Below are positions 12,001-27,000 of a stretch of DNA of 64,000 nucleotides, piece by piece; positions within the stretch are counted from its first letter, which is position 1, and each line of letters begins with the position of its first letter. Below the pieces are notes generated by a model that did no database searches, was not told the DNA's origin, and worked only from the letters and a program-made list of their open reading frames with translations. Source of the stretch: Blepharisma stoltei (Eukaryota; Ciliophora; Heterotrichea; Heterotrichida; Blepharismidae); contig CAJZBQ010000003.1 of the NCBI GenBank assembly GCA_914767885.1, positions 558,001 through 622,000 on the forward strand. The letters are read 5' to 3'. Both the position numbers and the translations under genes were made by a program.

Positions 12001-15000
12001 TTGAAACTTAATGTTACAGGCTCACAAAAGCACGAATTGCCAGCACTAAAATTGGCAAATGCACTTAGACATCCTGTGAGACATTCATTGAGAGATGGTT
12101 TCCAAAGAATCATTGGACTCAACATGAATATTGTGAAACCTTATATGAACAGCTTAATTAAAGGACTTGAACAAGATATGAAAGACGCCTTAAGGCTATG
12201 GAAAGACAATATCAATAAAGATAAAGTCGACAAACTCAAAGGCAAGAAAAATGCTATCAAAAAAGACTTGAAGAAAGAAGCTGTCAGAAGCGGCAAAGCA
12301 AGAGCTGTCAGCTTAGAAAAAACCATCCTCAAAGGAGTCATCCATAACAGACTTAACCAAGCCTTCAAAACAATTACTAGAGACCCATACTCAAAGGTAA
12401 AACAGCCATTGGAAAACTTGAAAACTCAAATAGAGAAAATTCCTAGAGACGCTCTTAAGAAATGGAAAGATTTCGTCAATTCTGTCAAATCTGGAGAGCT
12501 ACTTGATAACCTCAAAGCTATCAAGCTAAATAACCTTTTGCAAGCAATCCCTATCAGAACTTTGAGAAATGCTTATATGAGAATTATCGGAGGAGGTAAT
12601 AAGCTTGCAGGAGTCCTCAAAGCATTAGAGCTCAGAGTCCAAAATAAGCCCAGAGATGCGCTTAACAAGCTAAAAGAGCACGCTTTGAAATGCAAGAATG
12701 GAGAACTTCTTGACAACTTAAAAGCAGAAAAACTGAAAAATGCCTTACTCCCCCCCCCCCTCCGTGAGCGAACAAAAAAATTTTGTTCGCTCACGGAGGG
12801 GGGTTAATTTTTTTTTTAAAAAAAAATTTATATATAAATTTTATATAAAAAAATATTTTTTTCGAAAATTAAAAAAATCCTAATTTGCAAAAATTGGGAA
12901 GCAAATATTAATTTAATTTGCAAAATTTATGTTTTTAAAACGCAATTTGTTTAAAATTAAACAGAATTAGCTCTAGATTTCATTATACTAATTATCACTT
13001 ATATATCAAAATTTTTTTCCATTAAAATTTTTTCTATTAAAAAAATTTTTGTTCACTCACGGAGGGTGGGTTTTTGGTCAAAAAATGGCGATTTTTCTAA
13101 TGGTTTTGTTCGCTCACGGAGGGGGGGGGGGAGTTAGCAAGAATCCCATCAAGGACTTTGAAAGATGCTAGCCAAAGAATCAAAGGAGACCCTAATAGCG
13201 TTAAAGCTACCTTAATTGACCTTGCCAAAATGGTTGAAAAAGCTCCAAGAGATGCCCTCAAAAAATGGAAAGACTATCTCAAAGAAACAGAAAAAGACAA
13301 ACTTAATAACGATCTTCATGGACAAAAACTCTTAAATACCTTAAATAAAATCCCTACTAGAACTTTGAGAGATGCCACAAAAAGAATTAAAGGGGACGGA
13401 AATCCTATTGCAACAACTCTTAATGAGCTTGAGAAAAAAGCAATTAAAAGACCAAGAGAGGCATTGAGAAGATGGAAAGAACAAGTAGCATTGGATAAAA
13501 TCAAAGCCATTCATGATGATAATCTTATCAAGCTTGCCCTTAAAGATTCAGTTAAATGTGTTAACGATGCTCTACGCAAAGCTTTATATAGATGGAAAGA
13601 CCATACTTCAGGCATAGAACATGTAGAAAAGAAAGCTTTGAGTAATTTAGAAAATGTCAAACTGTTTGGAATGATCACAACTTTACAAAGAATTGTTGCT
13701 CAAAAGACAAGGAAGTCGCTTAAACCTATTGTAATTGTTAAAGATGCTGATGCGATCCTTAGAAGATATCTTAGAAAACTGCATTTAGTTAAGAATCAAC
13801 TGATGTCAACTGCCATTTTCAGATGGAAATACGCAGGACTTGCAAAGGTTTTCAGAGAAAGAGCTGGACAACTATTCACAGCAATCCTTCACTCAACTGA
13901 TCCAAGACAAGATGCAGTCAATATTTGGGCTGAAAAAGTAAGGACAGCAAAACTAGTAAAGAAAATCAGAGCAGCCGACAAATTAAGTGCTGCTTTGAAG
14001 AAATGCTCACTAGATAGAATTAATCCAGCTTATAAAGACATCACAAGAGATCCACTTGAAAGGGTTAAACAGCCACTGAGTAACTTAAAAGATGTTATTG
14101 AAAAAAGACCTAGAGACGCTGTCAGAAGATGGAAAAATTACGTCGATGATGTAAAGAAGGGCGCAATCCTTGATGCTCTTAAAGCAGCAAAGCTAAAAGA
14201 TGCTCTTAATAAAGTCCCAACTAGAACTTTAAGAGACGCAACCCGAAGAATTAAAGGAGACGGCAACCCAATTGCAGCAATTCTAGATGATCTTGAGAAA
14301 AAAGCTATTAAAAGACCACGTGATGCGCTCAGAAGATGGAAGGACAGAGTCAATGAAGATAAATTCAAAGCAATCAGAGATACCCATCTCATTAAGCTCG
14401 CTTTGAAAGACTCAGTGAAATGCATAAATCTCATCCTTCGCAGATCTATAAATAGATGGAGATTGGCTATTCATGATATTCAGCACACTGAAAAGAAAGC
14501 TTTAACAAATATAGAGAACGTAAAGTTATTCTGTATGATCACAACTTTACAAAGAATTGTTGCTCAAAAGACTCGAAGGTCACTGAAACCAATAGTTATT
14601 GTAAAAGATGCTGATGCGATACTTACTCCTATAAGAAAAAAAACACATTTTTTTGTTAATTGATAAAATCATTAAAGATATTTTAGTTTTTATATTAAAT
14701 AGGAATTAAATTTTGAATAAAGGAAATAAAAAATTGATGCAAATATTTTATTTAGGGTGAGTTCTTAAAAGAAATACAATCAAAAAAAGTCTCAAAAAAC
14801 TTTAAACTTGCTCATACAATTGAGAGAGTTAGAAGATATCTTAGAAAACTGCATTTAGTTAAGAATCAACTGATGTCAACAGCTCTTTTCAGATGGAAAT
14901 ACGCAGGAATTGCACAAGGCTTCAGAGAAAAAGCTGGAAAACTATTCACAGCAATCCTACACTCAACTGATCCAAGAAGGGATGCAATCAATATTTGGGC

Positions 15001-18000
15001 TGAAAAAGTAAGGACAGCAAAACTGGTAAAGAAAATCAGAGCAGCTGACAAATTAAGCACCACTCTCAAGACTTGTGGAAACAACAAACTAAGACCTAGC
15101 TATGAAGCCATTGTTTCTCAGCATCAACTCAAAGAAAAACTCGACAAAAATGCTTTAAAGAATAGCAAACTAGCTAATGCTTTACTTAATCCCGCTCGCT
15201 CACGACTTCAAGCTGCATACAAAAGAATCATTGGCACCAAGTTCGACATGAAGCCATACCTGACCAACTTAGTCAAAGGCTTAGAAAACGACATGAAAGA
15301 TGCTTTGCACTTATGGAAAGACAACATAAATAAAGATAAAGTCAAAAAACTCCTTAAATTAAAACTTAAATTACTTAGTAGAGATGCTGGGAAACCATGC
15401 CTTGCATCAACTGGGTTTGTCTTCCAGAAAATTCGAAAAAACGAATTTTCTGGTTGGGTTTTCGACCAGCCAAGACGCAACGCCTGGTATCGCGTTTAGA
15501 TTAGCTGATAGCCAAGTGACACCCTCTGGTCTTTCTAGGCGTCCCCTTTCCAACTCTAGCGACTATCTCTCCATGGGGTAAAACATTGAGCTGGATGTGG
15601 GCATGGGGTCAACTCAGTCCGACACTTTGCTCCACCAAGCCAAGTAAAGCCTGACCAGGCACACATTTCCGAATGCTGTCCTCCCTTCTGGCTGCAGGAG
15701 TTAAGAGGGCAGGCTGGCTCACCACGCCATTTTAATGTATATTTTAAAAAAACTCCAAGGCGAGAAAAAAGCTATCAAGAAGAATCTTAAGCGTGAAGCC
15801 GTCAGAAGTGGTAAAGCCAGAGCTTCAAATCTAGAAAAAGCTATACTGAAAGGACCAATCCAAAACAGACTTGCTCAAGCATTCAAAGACATTGTCAGAG
15901 ACCCATTAGAAAAGGTCAAACAGCCATTGAATAACTTGAAAGATGCACTGGAAAAGAAACCAAGAGATGCAGTAAGGATGTGGAAGAACTTTGTTGATGC
16001 AGTCAAAAAAGGAGAAATATTGGACCAAGTCAAAGCTACCAAATTGCAGAATGCACTTGAAAAAGTACCAATCAGGACTGAAAAAGACGCTTTGGCAAGA
16101 ATTGTAGGTGGAGGAGATAAAGTTGCAGGAGCTCTTACTTCATTGTCTTTAATAGCGAAATATTATGTGATATGGGAATAATAAAATGATTTTTTTTTAT
16201 TTTAGAAATTTTTTATATTAAATTAAAAATTTCAGGATTTGCATTTTATAAAGGAGAAAGGTTAGAGCATTAATCGACAATGCAAAGAAAGTACCTCGTG
16301 ACGCACTTAGAAAACTCAAAGACCATGCAAGCAATTGCAAGAATGGCAAGATACTTGATAACCTCAAAGCTGCTAAACTTAAAAATGCCCTTGATAAAGT
16401 TCCTGTTAGAACAGAAAAAGATGCATTAGTCAGATTGGTCGGAGGAGGAGATAAAGTTGCTGGAGTTCTTAGAGGATTGATCGACAACGCTAAAAAAGTA
16501 CCTCGCGATGCACTTAGAAAGCTTAAGGATCACGCAAACAAATGCAAGAATGGGCAAGTCCTTGATAACTTAAAATCTGCTAACCCGTCTATGAGAAAAA
16601 AAAAAATGATAATGCTTATCCCCATATATATAAATTCTTTTTAATCTATATAGAAATTATTATAGAAAAATTCATTTTTTAATATAAACCTCAATATATA
16701 TGCTCGTTTTTAAAAATAAATAAAAATTGAATATCTAAGTAGGAAGTAAGCTCGCGAACTTACTTGCAAAGATACCAATTAGGACTGAAAAAGATGCTTT
16801 TGCCAGAATAATTGGTGGAGGTGACAAAGTTTCAGGAGTCCTCAGACAGCTCATAGACAACGCTAAGAAAGTACCTCGTGACGCACTTAAAAAACTCAGA
16901 GACCATGCAAACAAATGCAAGAATGGTCAAGTCCTTGACAACCTCAAATCCGCTAAGCTCACAAATGCACTTGCTAAAGTCCCAATTAGGACTGAAAAAG
17001 ATGCATTGTCAAGAATCATTGGTGGCGGAAATAAAGTAGCAGGAGCTTTGAAAGGACTGATCCACAACGCTAAGAACTTACCACGTGACGCTTTCCAAAA
17101 ACTCAAAGATAACGTAGCTAAATGCAAGAACGGTGAAACTTAACTTAACTTACTCCCCCCCATCCTTGATCGAACGATTGACTGTAAAAATTCCTAAAAA
17201 ATCGGGGGGAAATTAACCCCCATCCTTGATCGAGCGATTTTCATATCATGCAACTTTTATATATATAAAAATAAAAAAAGCTTGGAAGATGCACCTAATG
17301 AAGTTGCTTTCAGGGAACTTTGAGACGACAGAAAGCTTCGAAATCAACTATCCGAAGTGATTTAGTCATCAATCTAGGCTTAAAAAATTAATAATCTAAT
17401 AAAATAGAGATCTTTAAAATTTTTAAAAAAAAAATTAAATTTAATAAGGAACAAATTAAAATTTACACAGTTTAAAAGGGGTAACTAATAAATCAAAATA
17501 TTAAAAATTGGTATTTTTATGAAAATTAATTCAATTTTTTGCTGTAAAAAATAATTATAAATACCCTTAACCCTCTTATTTAAAAGTCAATAAAAAAAAT
17601 ATATATATATATTTTTTTATTTTATATATAAAATTTTTTTCCCAAAAACATTTTTTTAACCCCCATCCTTGATCGAACAATGGCGAGTCGTTCGATCAAG
17701 GATGGGGGGGAGCTAACTTACTAACTATAACGCTTAACGTCCACTACGGGGTTGGCTAAGCCCGACCTCCGCTCGCCTTTCGTCGCATCGGGCCCACAGA
17801 CCTCTGGGCCGGTCCGCTTCGTTCACCAAAGGTGCGCCTAGGGGCAAGTGTTGCCAGCTTCGACGGCTCATGAATGAACTACTTGCTTGTGACATGGGTT
17901 GCCATTCCGAAAACCCAAAAAATGGATTTTCTGGTAGGCTTTCGGCAAAAAGGAGAAATACGTAGCCTGGGACGTAACGCCCAGTTTCACGCTAGGGAGT

Positions 18001-21000
18001 TGCCCGATGGGTCGTGTGGACTCTGCTGGGCTTCCCCTTTCCAACTGCCGTGCTTCCTTCCCCACGAGGAAAAAAAAACCATCTCTGAGAGTAGACTAGG
18101 GCTAGGCTCTGTACTCCACCAGAATTGCTTACCTAGCATTGCCGTCCATCTCTGAAATGGCAAAACCTTGCCGGATTATAATTAAAATATGAGTCGAGGC
18201 TGCATGGCCGGAGGCCATGCCCAGACGAAGACGCCATATTTTAATTATGCAAGAACGGTGAAACACTAGACAACCTTAAAGCCGCCAAACTTAAGAACGC
18301 ACTTGCTAAAGTCCCAGTCAGGACTGAAAAAGATGCTTTGGCAAGAATTGTCGGTGGAGGTGACAAAGTCGCAGGAGCTCTCAAAGGATTGATTCACAAT
18401 GCCAAGAATTTACCACGTGACGCTTTCCAAAAACTCAAAGATAATGTCACCAAATGCAAGAATGGCGAAACTCTTGACAACCTTAAAGCTGCAAAACTAA
18501 AGGATGCCCTTGCTAAAGTTCCAATCAGGACTGAAAAAGATGCTTTGGCAAGAATAATCGGTGGAGGAGACAAAGTAGCAGGCGCTCTTAAAGGATTAAT
18601 CCACAACGCTAAAAATTTGCCACGTGACGCTTTCCAAAAACTAAAGGATTAGATTAGATTAGATTAGATTAGATTAAGCCGTTTGCCTTGCAGGGCCGGG
18701 GATTCGCACCCCTACACGCTCATCGCCCTGAGGAGCCTCGGCGGACACCCTCCTTGTTGCCTCAAACAAGGGATTCGCACCACCAGTCTTGACTTCCATG
18801 GCTTCTGGAGTCTAAGGGCCAACCACCTGGGTCGAAACTCCCAGTTTCTCGTTGGGCAAATACCGTCTTCTGGGTCTGAAGGTCATATTGCCTTCAAACA
18901 TTGGCCGACCTTGCCCTTTCCAATGGTTGTCCTGGAGGAAAAACTCCAAGTCCGAGGATTAGCTCCTCGGGCTCGAAGAAAACCCAGCCCGAACATACAT
19001 AAAGGATTACCGGCCCCTTTCCACCTAAATCTCCATCACTGGGCCGTTTGCCTGCTGGTGTTGAAGAAATAGGGTCGAGAGGTCGGGTGGTCTGTTGTCA
19101 CCATTTTTATGTATATAAAAACTAAAGGATAATGTTGCTAAATGCAAGAGCGGAAAAGTGCTTGATAATCTCAAGTCAGCAAAACTGAAAAATGCCCTTG
19201 ATAAGATTCCTATCAGAACTGAAAAAGACGCTTTTTCAAGAATTATTGGAGGAGGCAATAAAGTGAATGGAGCACTTAAATCACTTATAAACAAGGCTGA
19301 AAGACTTCCACGTGATGCATTCCAAAAACTTAAGGATAATGTCACAAAATGCAAGAATGGAGAAATACTTGACAGTCTAAATGCACAAAAGCTTAAAAAT
19401 GTTCTAGCAAAATTACCTCTAAGGACCTTAAAAGATGCTCATGCAAGAATAATAGGAAGCGGAAACAAGGTGGCTGGTGCCCTTAAAGCCCTCATGCTTA
19501 GAGCCCAAAAAGTTCCACGTGATGCTTTGCAGAAACTCAAAGAGAACGCCCTTAAAGCTAAAAATGGAGAAGTACTTGATCATGCTAAAGCTCAAAAGCT
19601 CAGAATTGCCTTAGCTAAAATTCCAAGCAGAACACTTAGAGATGCTTACAAATCAATAGTAAAAGATGACTCACGTGTGAAAGCTGCTCTTAGAGCTTTA
19701 GGTCACTTATATGTAAGAATGCCTTCTGAAGCCTTACGTTTGTGGAGACTCGGTGCAGAAAGAACAAAAACTAATGAGCAAGCAGCAAAAGTAGCAGACA
19801 CTGAAAAGAAGCTGAAAGGAGTCTTAATCAAAAATGCTCTTGAGAAGCCAGTTAGACGCCAAGTTAGATCAGCCAGAGAAAAAGCCCAGGTTACTGACAG
19901 AGTTAAGAACATCATTAAACTATTTATGCTCAGAGTTGCTGCAAGACCTAGAAACGCCTTTAATAGGTGGCTTCAAAATTCTATCAGGAAAGAAACTAAT
20001 GATGTAGCTGGAAAAATCAGAGCTGAGAAATTGAGATATATATTGGATTTGATACCTTTAAGAGCTATGAGACCTGCTTTCAATGAAATTGCGAAAAGAG
20101 GTAGACCTGCTGTGAGAGATCCATTGAAGAATGTAGCAAAAGCATTTGCAAGAAGACCAAGACAAGCTCTTTATAAGTGGAAGACATTTTTGCATTTAGT
20201 GAAAAATGACCAACTCTTAGACGCTGTAAAGGCTCAAAAGTTAAGAAATGCACTCGAGAGGATTCCGATAAGAACGATTAAGGAGAATTATGACTATATT
20301 TTGCAAAGACATGGAACGAAGGCTTTAGGAATATTGAGATTGTTGTTCAAACATTATCAAGAAATGCCTAGTGAAGCAATGAAGAAGTGGAAAGACTTTG
20401 TTAACAATTGCAAGCAAGGAGATCTTCTTAACGCTGTAAACGCTCAGAAACTTAAACTTGCCTTAGAAAGAATTCCTGTAAGAACTATCAGAGACGCTCA
20501 ACAAAGAATCTTACTCCCCCCCCCCCCTCCGTGAGTGAACAAAAAAATTTTGTTCACGGAGGGGGGTTAATTTTTTTGTGTTTTAAAAAAAATTTATATA
20601 TAAATTTTATAAAAAATATTTTTCTCGAAATTTAAAAAAATTCTAATTCTCAAAATTGGAAAGCAAATATTAATTTAATTTATAAAATTTATGTTTTAAA
20701 AAGCAATTCGTTTAAAATTAAACAGAATTAGCTCTAGATTTCATTATACTAATTATCACTTATATATCAAAATTTTTCTATTAAAACAATTTTTGTTCAC
20801 TCACGGAGGGTGGGTTTTTTGGGGCAAAAAATAGCGATTTTTCTAATGGTTTTGTTCACTCACGGAGGGGGGTGGAGTTAGGAGATGGTGACAAATTCGC
20901 CGGAAATGTCAGAAGAATCCTTATCCAGCTTCAAAAGAAACCGAGAGTTGCCTTCAACATCTGGAAACAGTACATTCAAGATTGTAAGACAAGAAACTTA

Positions 21001-24000
21001 TTCGACAATGTCAGATGCCAGAAATTAAAGAACGCTTTGGAACGAATTCCTAACTCCCCCCCCCCCTCCGTGAGCGAACAAAACCATTAGAAAAATCGCC
21101 ATTTTTTGACCCAAAAACCCACCCTCCGTGAGTGAACAAAAATGTTTTTAATAGAAAAAATTTTAATGGAAAAAAATTTTGATATATAAGTGATAATTAG
21201 TATAATGAAATCTAGAGCTAATTCTGTTTAATTTTAAACAAATTGCGTTTTAAAACATAAATTTTGCAAATTAAATTAATATTTGCTTCCCAATTTTTGC
21301 AAATTAGGATTTTTTTTAAATTTCGAAAAAAATATTTTTTATAAAATTTATATATAAAATTTTTTTTAAAAAAAAAAAATTAACCCCCCTCCGTGAGCGA
21401 ACAAAATTTTTTTTGTTCGCTCACGGAGGGGGGGGGGAGTAAGAGAACACTCAAAGACGCAACTCAAAGAATCATTGGAGGAGGTGATAAAGTTAAAGGA
21501 GCAATCAAGAATGTAATGAATGCAATGATAAGGAAACCAAGAGACGCTCTTCAGAAGTGGAAAGACTACATTAAAGATTGCCAGACAAAGAAAGCTGTAA
21601 ACGCTCTCAAAGCTAACAAACTTAAGAATTGCTTAGAGAAGGTTATTCCAAGAACTCTCAGAGACGCTCATAACCGAATTGTTGGCCAAGGAAGCAAGAT
21701 ATTAGGAGCTCTTCGCAGAATGGAAATTCAGCTCAAGAATAAGCCACGAAACGCATTCAATAAATGGAAACTCTATCTTCAAGCTTGTAAAGAAAAAGGA
21801 CTCCTCGACAATGTAAGAAGCCAAAAATTAGTTAACATTGCACTTGCCATTCCTCGAAGAACTTTAAGAGACACTTATCAAAGAATAGTTGGTGAAGGTG
21901 ATAAAGTTTTAGGTGCCCTAAAGAAACTTGACGTAGCCTTAAAGAGATCTCCTAAGCAAGCCTTTGACAAATGGGCTAGGTTCGCTAAAGACTGTGGTAC
22001 AAAGAGCATGCTCGACAACCTAAGAACTCAAAAGCTTCAGAACGCTCTAGAAAAGATTCCTAAACGAACTATGAAGGATGCAGCTGATAGAATTCTTGGA
22101 AACGGAAATAGACTTAAAGGTGCTCTTCGCAGACTTTTCATCCAATTGCAAAAGAAGCCAAAAGAAGCATTTGATAAATGGAGAGGCTTTATGGATTCTT
22201 GCAAGAAGAACTCTTTATTAGATGCTCTTAAAGCGAAGAAATTACAAGACTCCTTAAACAAGATCCCTCAAAGAACTCTCAGAGATGCAAATAATAGAAT
22301 CATCGGTCAAGGAAGCAAAACTGCTGGAGCTCTCAGAAGACTTGAAATTACTTTGAAAAAATCAGCTAGAGGCGCTTTCAATAAATGGGCAAACTTCTGT
22401 AAGGACTGCAAAGACAAGAAAATAATTGACAACTTAAGGACTCAACAATTGAAGAATGCCTTGATAAATGTACCAAAACGAACACTTAAAGATGCTACAG
22501 ATCGTATCAAAGGACAAGGTGATAAAGTCAAAGGAGCTATAAGGACAGCCATTGGCGCACTAAAGCGAGTTCCTAGAGATGCATTGCAAAAGTGGAAGGA
22601 CTTCGTAGATGATATTAAGAATAAGAAAACCTCTGACGCTTTGAATGCTAAGAAATTGCAGACTGCACTTGAAAAAGTACCGATAAGAACTCTTAGAGAT
22701 GCTCATAGTCGAATTATTGGTGAAGGAGATAAAATAGCTGGAGCTATTAGAAGACTTGATATTAATCTTAAGAAAAAGCCAAAGCAAGCATTTGATAAAT
22801 GGAAAAACTATCTCAGAGCGGTTAAAGACAAGAAAATAGCAGACAATCTCAAGACACAGCAGCTTAAAAATGCACTTAAGAATATTCCTAACCCCCCCCC
22901 CCTCCGTGAGTGAACAAAACCATTAGAAAAATCGCTATTTTTTGACCAAAAACCCACCCTCCGTAAGTGAACAAAAATTTTTTAATAGAAAAATTTTTTA
23001 TGGAAAAAAAATTTGATATATAAATGACAATTATTATAACGAAATCTAGAGCTAATTCTGTTTAATTTTAAACGAATTGCTTTTTAAAACATAAATTTTA
23101 TAAATTAAATTAATATTTATTTTCCAATTTTTGTGAATTAGGATTTTTTTAAATTTCGAAAAAAAAACAATTTTTTATAAAATTTATATATAAATTTTTT
23201 TAAAAAAAAAAAAATTAACCCCCCTCCGTGAACAAAATTTTTTTGTTCACTCACGGAGGGGGAGTAAACGAACTTTGAAAGATGCAGCACAAAGAATCAA
23301 AGGAGATGGAGATAAGGTTAAAGGAGTACTTAGAGCAGCATTTGCAATTCTTAGGAAAGCACCAAAGCAAGCATTTGATAAATGGCAAGACTTCGTCCAA
23401 GGAACCAAACAGAAGAAATCATTAAATGCTTTGAATGCTGAAAAACTGAAAAATGGATTAAGAAAGATCCCTGCTAGGACATTGAGAGAAGCTTATAACC
23501 AAATTGTTCCTGATAATAAGAATGAGCTTCAAGCAGAAAAACTTAGAAAAGCACTTGATAAGATCCCATTACGCACTTTGAGATCTGCATTTAATCCTAT
23601 TATTCTTGACAACTCTGATAAGATCAAGTCTGCATTGAGAAATCTTGCTGTTTTGTACTATCAAAGACCTAGAGACTGTTTGAATAAATGGAAACTTGGA
23701 TGTGAAAAGAAGAAGACTGCTGATTCCAACAAGAAACTCAAGGGAGCCATGCTTAAGAACGCTCTTGAAAAACCAGTCCGAAAGCAAGTAAGATCAGGAA
23801 GAGACAGATGCCAGCCAAGCGATAAGGTCAAGAAGACTCTACAAGTTTTCGCACTTCGAGTTGAAAAGATGCCTAGAGATGCTCTTAACAAATGGAAAGC
23901 TTTCTTAAACCTTGAGAAGAACGACAACCTCTCAGATGCAGTAAGAGCTCAAAAACTAAGATATGCACTTGACAGAATACCGATTAGGACTCTGAAAAAT

Positions 24001-27000
24001 AATTATGACTTTATTTTGCAAAGACATGGAACCAGAGCTTTAGGAATATTGAGATTGTTGTTCAAACATTATCAAGAAATGCCTAGTGAAGCCATGAAGA
24101 AGTGGAAAGACTTTGTTAACAATTGCAAGCAAGGAGACTTACTTAACGCAGTAAACGCTCAGAAACTTAAGCTTGCCTTAGAAAGAATTCCTGTAAGGAC
24201 CATCAAAGACGCGCATCAAAGAATCTTACTTCCCTCCTCTGTGGACAAACAAAATCATGGGAAAATCCCTATGTTTTGCCCAAAAAATCACCCTTGCGAG
24301 CGAACCAAAATTTTTTTAATATAAAATTTTTAAGAAAACAATTTTGATATATAAGTGATAACTATTATAATAAATTCTCTTATTAATTTTAAACAGCTCA
24401 TTTTAAAAAATAAATTTACAAATTAAATATATATTTGCTTTCTAATTTTACGAATTATAATTTTTTTTAAATTTTGAAACAAAAATTTTACTATAAAATT
24501 TTTATATATACTTTTAAAATAATTAACCCTCCATGAGCAAACAAAAAAAATTTATTCCCTCACGGAGTGGGGCGAGTTAGGAGATGGAGACAAATTTGCC
24601 GGAAATGTCAGAAGAATTCTCATTCAACTGCAAAAGAAACCGAGAGTTGCCTTCAACATCTGGAAACAGTACATTCAAGATTGTAAGACAAGAAACTTGT
24701 TTGACAATGTAAGATGCCAGAAACTAAAGAATGCTTTAGAAAAGATCCCTAACTGCCCCCCCTCCGTGAGTGAACAAAAAAATTTTGTTCACGGAGGGGG
24801 GTTAATTTTTTTTTTTAAAAAAATTTATATATAAATTTTATAAAAAATATTTTTTTTCGAAATTTAAAAAAATCCTAATTCGCAAAAATTGGAAAGCAAA
24901 TATTAATTTAATTTATAAAATTTATGTTTTAAAAAGCAATTCGTTTAAAATTAAACAGAATTAGCTCTAGATTTCATTATACTAATTATCATTTATATAT
25001 TAAATTTTTTTTCCATAAAAAATTTTTCTATTAAAAAAAATTTTTGTTCACTCACGGAGGGTGGGTTTTTGGTCAAAAAATAGCGATTTTTCTAATGGTT
25101 TTGTTCACTCACGGAGGGGGGGGGAGTAAGAGAACACTCAAAGACGCAACTCAAAGAATTATTGGAGGAGGTGATAAAGTTAAAGGAGCAATCAAGAATG
25201 TAATGAATGCAATGATCAAAAAACCAAGAGACGCTCTTCAGAAGTGGAAAGACTACATTAAAGACTGTCAGACAAAGAAAGCTGTAAACGCTCTCAAAGC
25301 TAACAAACTTAAGAATTGCTTAGAGAAGGTTATTCCAAGAACTCTCAGAGACGCTCATAACCGAATTGTTGGCCAAGGAAGCAAGATATTAGGAGCTCTT
25401 CGCAGAATGGAAATTCAGCTCAAGAATAAGCCACGAAACGCATTCAATAAATGGAAACTCTATCTTCAAGCTTGTAAAGAAAAAGGACTCCTCGACAATG
25501 TAAGAAGCCAAAAATTAATTAACATCGCTCTCGGCATCCCACGAAGAACTTTAAGAGAAACTTACCAAAGAATAGTAGGTGAAGGTGATAAAGTTTTAGG
25601 TGCCTTAAGAAAGCTTGACATAGCTCTAAAAAGATCTCCTAAACAAGCCTTTGACAGGTGGGCTAGGTTCACTAAAGACTGTGGTACAAAGAACATGCTT
25701 GACAACTTGAAGACCCAAAAACTTCAAATCGCCTTAGAAAAGATTCCTAAACGAACTCTCAAAGATGCAGCAGGCAGAATTCTTGAATCCAATAATAGAC
25801 TTAAAGCAGCTCTTCGCAGACTTTTCATCCAGTTGCAAAAGAAACCTAAAGAAGCAGTTGATACTTGAAAAGACTATATTGACTCCTGCAAGAAGAACGC
25901 TTTATTAGATGCTCTTAAGGCAAAGAAATTACAAGAATGCTTAAACAAGATCCCTCAAAGAACTCTCAGAGACGCAAATAATCGAATTCTAGGCCAAGGA
26001 GACAAAGTTGCTGGAGCTCTCAGAAGACTTGAAATTACAATTAAAAAATCAGCTAGAGGAGCTTTCAATAAATGGGCAAACTTCTGTAAGGATTGCAAGG
26101 ATAAGAAAATGCTTGACAACTTAAGGACTCAGCAATTAAAGAATACTTTAAGAAATCTACCAAAACGAACACTTAAAGATGCTGCAGACCGTGTCAAGGG
26201 CCAAGGTGATAAAGTCAAGGGAGCTTTAAGAGGAGCTGTTGTAGCTCTTAAGAAAGTACCAAGAGATGCATTGCAAAAGTGGAAGGACTTCGTAGATGAT
26301 TGCAAGAAAAAGAAAGCTACTGATGCTTTAACTGCTAAGAAATTACAAACTGCACTTGAAAAAGTACCGATTAGAACTCTTAATCCTTTAATTAATAGTA
26401 AAACAAAATTTTCCCTTTAAAATGTAAGTCTAATATAATTTTTAATTTTTTAAATATAAATCTTATATTATTGTTTCCTCCTTATATAATTTTTAATATT
26501 TTCTGAGTAATCATTAGTAAGAAGAAATATTGATTTTTTCAATTAAAATTATTCATTTTTAATTTGAAATTGTTTTTTATTTTAAAGAGGTATAATTAAT
26601 TGGTGATTATATGACCATATAAAAATATCATTATTAATAGGCAGATGAAGTTAGAGATGCTCATAACCGACTTATTGGTGAAGGAGATAAAATAGCTGGA
26701 GCTATTAGAAGACTTGATATTAATCTCAAGAAAAAGCCAAAACAAGCATTTGATAAATGGAAGAACTATCTCAAAGCAGTTAATGATAAGAAAGTAACAG
26801 ATAACCTCAAAACTCAACAGCTTAAAGATGCCCTTAAGAATATTCCTAAGCGGACTATTAGAGATGCAGTCCAAAGAATTAAAGGTGATGGCGATAAAGT
26901 TAAAGGAGCTTTAAGAGCTGCATTGCTAATTTTGAAGAAAGCACCAAAGCAAGCATTTGATAAATGGAAAGACTTCTGCAATGGCACTAAACAAAAGGAT

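Noticed and set aside
18650-18700. The GATTA run as a true telomere or chromosome-fragmentation site
   Set aside because: It is short, inside a target-duplicated element, and the head unit differs between copies, so it belongs to the retroelement.
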